Shown here piece after piece: positions 63,101 to 64,000 of a DNA stretch of 64,000 nt (the first letter of the stretch is position 1; each line of letters begins with the position of its first letter). Under the pieces are notes generated by a model. That model saw nothing but the letters and a program-made list of their open reading frames with translations. It was not told the origin of the DNA and ran no database searches. The translations under genes and the position numbers were made by a program. Source of the stretch: Dillenia suffruticosa (lineage: Eukaryota > Streptophyta > Magnoliopsida > Dilleniales > Dilleniaceae); contig JAVTVX010000009.1 in assembly GCA_033439265.1 (NCBI GenBank), positions 857,609 to 921,608 of the forward strand. Direction: 5' to 3'.

Positions 63101-64000
63101 TGGACCTTGTTGAACTCCTGACTCAGAAGTTGCTATTGTTATAGTATAGGCTTTGAAGGCATCTTATTCATTAGCATTACTGGACAAATTTTTTCGCTAT
63201 GTTGAAGTTTTTAGTAATGATGAGCCAACAAGATGTAGTTTATCTGATAATTGATTGTTACCTTGTAACTTATATGCATCATAGAAACATTTTGGTGGCT
63301 TTTTTAATTGATGAGGCATTTTTAATAGCAAGGAAATGAGGGTTGTTTATTTGCATGAGACTTCATATCTAAAAGACCTTGTTATCTCTAAAATGGTAGT
63401 TAATTTCAAGAATCCTGTCAGTTCACATAAAAATATCATGTCTAGTTTTTCATTCTCTCCTTTTGTGATGTAAATTAAATCATACATATGGGAATCAAAT
63501 CTTTGCTGTAGTTGGCTTGCATAATACTGTAGTCTCTTGACTATTTGTCAAGAAACTTGTGCATGTATTTTTATTCAATTCACTACCATTGGCAAAGCTA
63601 ATTACCTGGGATCTGAGAACTTGGAACGTGGAAATAGTTGGTCTTCAGTATTGGTTTCAGTGCAAAGACATATTTGTTTGCCTGAAGGACCAATACATCT
63701 TGCAATCATCACTATATGCTTTTGATTTCTAATATCAAGCTCTAGTTCATTGTGTTTCTTCATGATATTTTGCCATCATAAACATGTTCGATTCAGTTTG
63801 TTTCGTGTGAACCACTATGTTGGAACTTATCTCATCCCAACCCACTAAACTTGTTGTAGAGCTACACACTGAACATTACAACAGTTCAAGGTTTCAACAC
63901 TTTTATGTCAAGTCTCAAAAAGAAAGCATTTCGGTCAAACAAAGATGGTAGCGGGGTGGATCTTGTGTTGAGCTGTGTAGATAATTATGAAGCAAGGATG
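60182..64000 (+). CDS. UBA5: UBA5, UFM1-activating E1 enzyme (5' part, cut by window edge)
   Basis: Activates the ubiquitin-like protein UFM1 with ATP and passes it to UFC1; cytosolic, linked to ER homeostasis. Six exons are visible: 60182-60274, 61236-61304, 61399-61512, 62265-62393, 62565-62633 and 63860-64000. They are all in frame and give the first 205 residues of a protein usually about 400-430 long. The ThiF-type adenylation domain shows the nucleotide loop GIGGVG (93-98), [30 protein letters not shown], a [15 protein letters not shown] block and [12 protein letters not shown] at the edge. The catalytic cysteine lies beyond the window. Intron 3 must use a weak donor (GTT|GTCTGT) to keep the frame. 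The start at 60182 follows the GA repeat; an in-frame ATG at 60068 would add the repeat as Arg-Glu residues and is unlikely. Confidence 0.93.
60282..60303 (+). repeat. (CT)n tract after the UBA5 exon 1 donor
   Basis: A CT run starting about eight bases downstream of the exon 1 donor (60275). It is complementary to the GA tract before exon 1. Confidence 0.9.
60411..61075 (+). repeat. Degenerate tandem array in UBA5 intron 1
   Basis: About five units of roughly 120-155 bp start near 60415, 60555, 60702, 60850 and 60975. Each holds variants of GAAGAAAATTATGTAAATAA, TGCTCTTTTGTGCCATTA, GTTGTCTGCAATTTGAG and ATGCACAAGAAAATGG. The array fills most of intron 1 and has no coding content. Confidence 0.85.

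Noticed and set aside
1-64000. CRISPR arrays, operons, viral genes or biosynthetic clusters
   Set aside because: No regularly spaced repeats, no polycistronic layout and no viral replication or capsid genes; the genes present are dispersed nuclear plant genes.

Overview
The window is nuclear DNA of a flowering plant, very probably a woody or perennial eudicot. The evidence is AT-rich intergenic DNA, many GT-AG introns, plant-only gene families (SBP-box factor with a miR156 site, a retinoblastoma-related protein, a gamma-carbonic-anhydrase-like complex I subunit) and tRNA-derived SINEs, a Ty1/copia element and hAT-like elements. There is nothing bacterial, organellar or viral. Species cannot be named from the sequence.

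Layout. 1-2.7 kb: AT-rich upstream DNA with two ACGTGGC boxes. 2.7-6.3 kb (+): an SPL13-like SBP-box transcription factor with an intact miR156 target site. 6.8-15.06 kb: an old, inactive Ty1/copia retrotransposon with both LTRs, carrying two GC-rich non-autonomous hAT-like insertions in its pol region. 15-17 kb: SINEs. 17.3-21.8 kb (-): mitochondrial gamma-carbonic-anhydrase-like protein. 24.3-32.6 kb (+): RBR1, 18 coding exons. 34.6-39.1 kb (-): a PAP27-type purple acid phosphatase, 12 exons. 39-42.2 kb: AT-rich repeats. 42.2-45.3 kb (-): a five-exon gene for a 182-residue protein that I do not recognise. 46.4 kb: a young SINE. 46.9-51.3 kb (-): RIO1 atypical kinase, 12 exons. 52.9-54.3 kb (-): F-box/Sel1/MYND protein. 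54.4-60 kb: AT-rich DNA with SINE remnants. 60.2 kb to the right edge (+): UBA5, the UFM1-activating enzyme, cut off by the window.

All gene models were spliced by hand. The reading frame is kept across every junction, and total lengths (374, 248, 1025, 618, 182, 557 and 351 residues) suit the families where a family is known. The genes do not form a pathway: they are separate housekeeping and developmental functions (phase change, respiration, cell cycle, phosphate metabolism, ribosome maturation, ubiquitin-type conjugation). The presence of PAP27-like, MYND/F-box and SPL13-like genes together recalls the Arabidopsis At5g50400-At5g50670 neighbourhood.

I found no clear new biological system. 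The most interesting structures are: (i) the paired GC-arm/AT-centre hAT-like elements nested 655 bp apart in one retrotransposon; (ii) SINEs with different bodies but a common 3' end, three with clear target-site duplications; (iii) UBA5 exon 1 bracketed by complementary (GA)n and (CT)n tracts, followed by a tandem array in intron 1; (iv) overlapping upstream ORFs in the SPL leader; (v) an E2F-type site upstream of RBR1.
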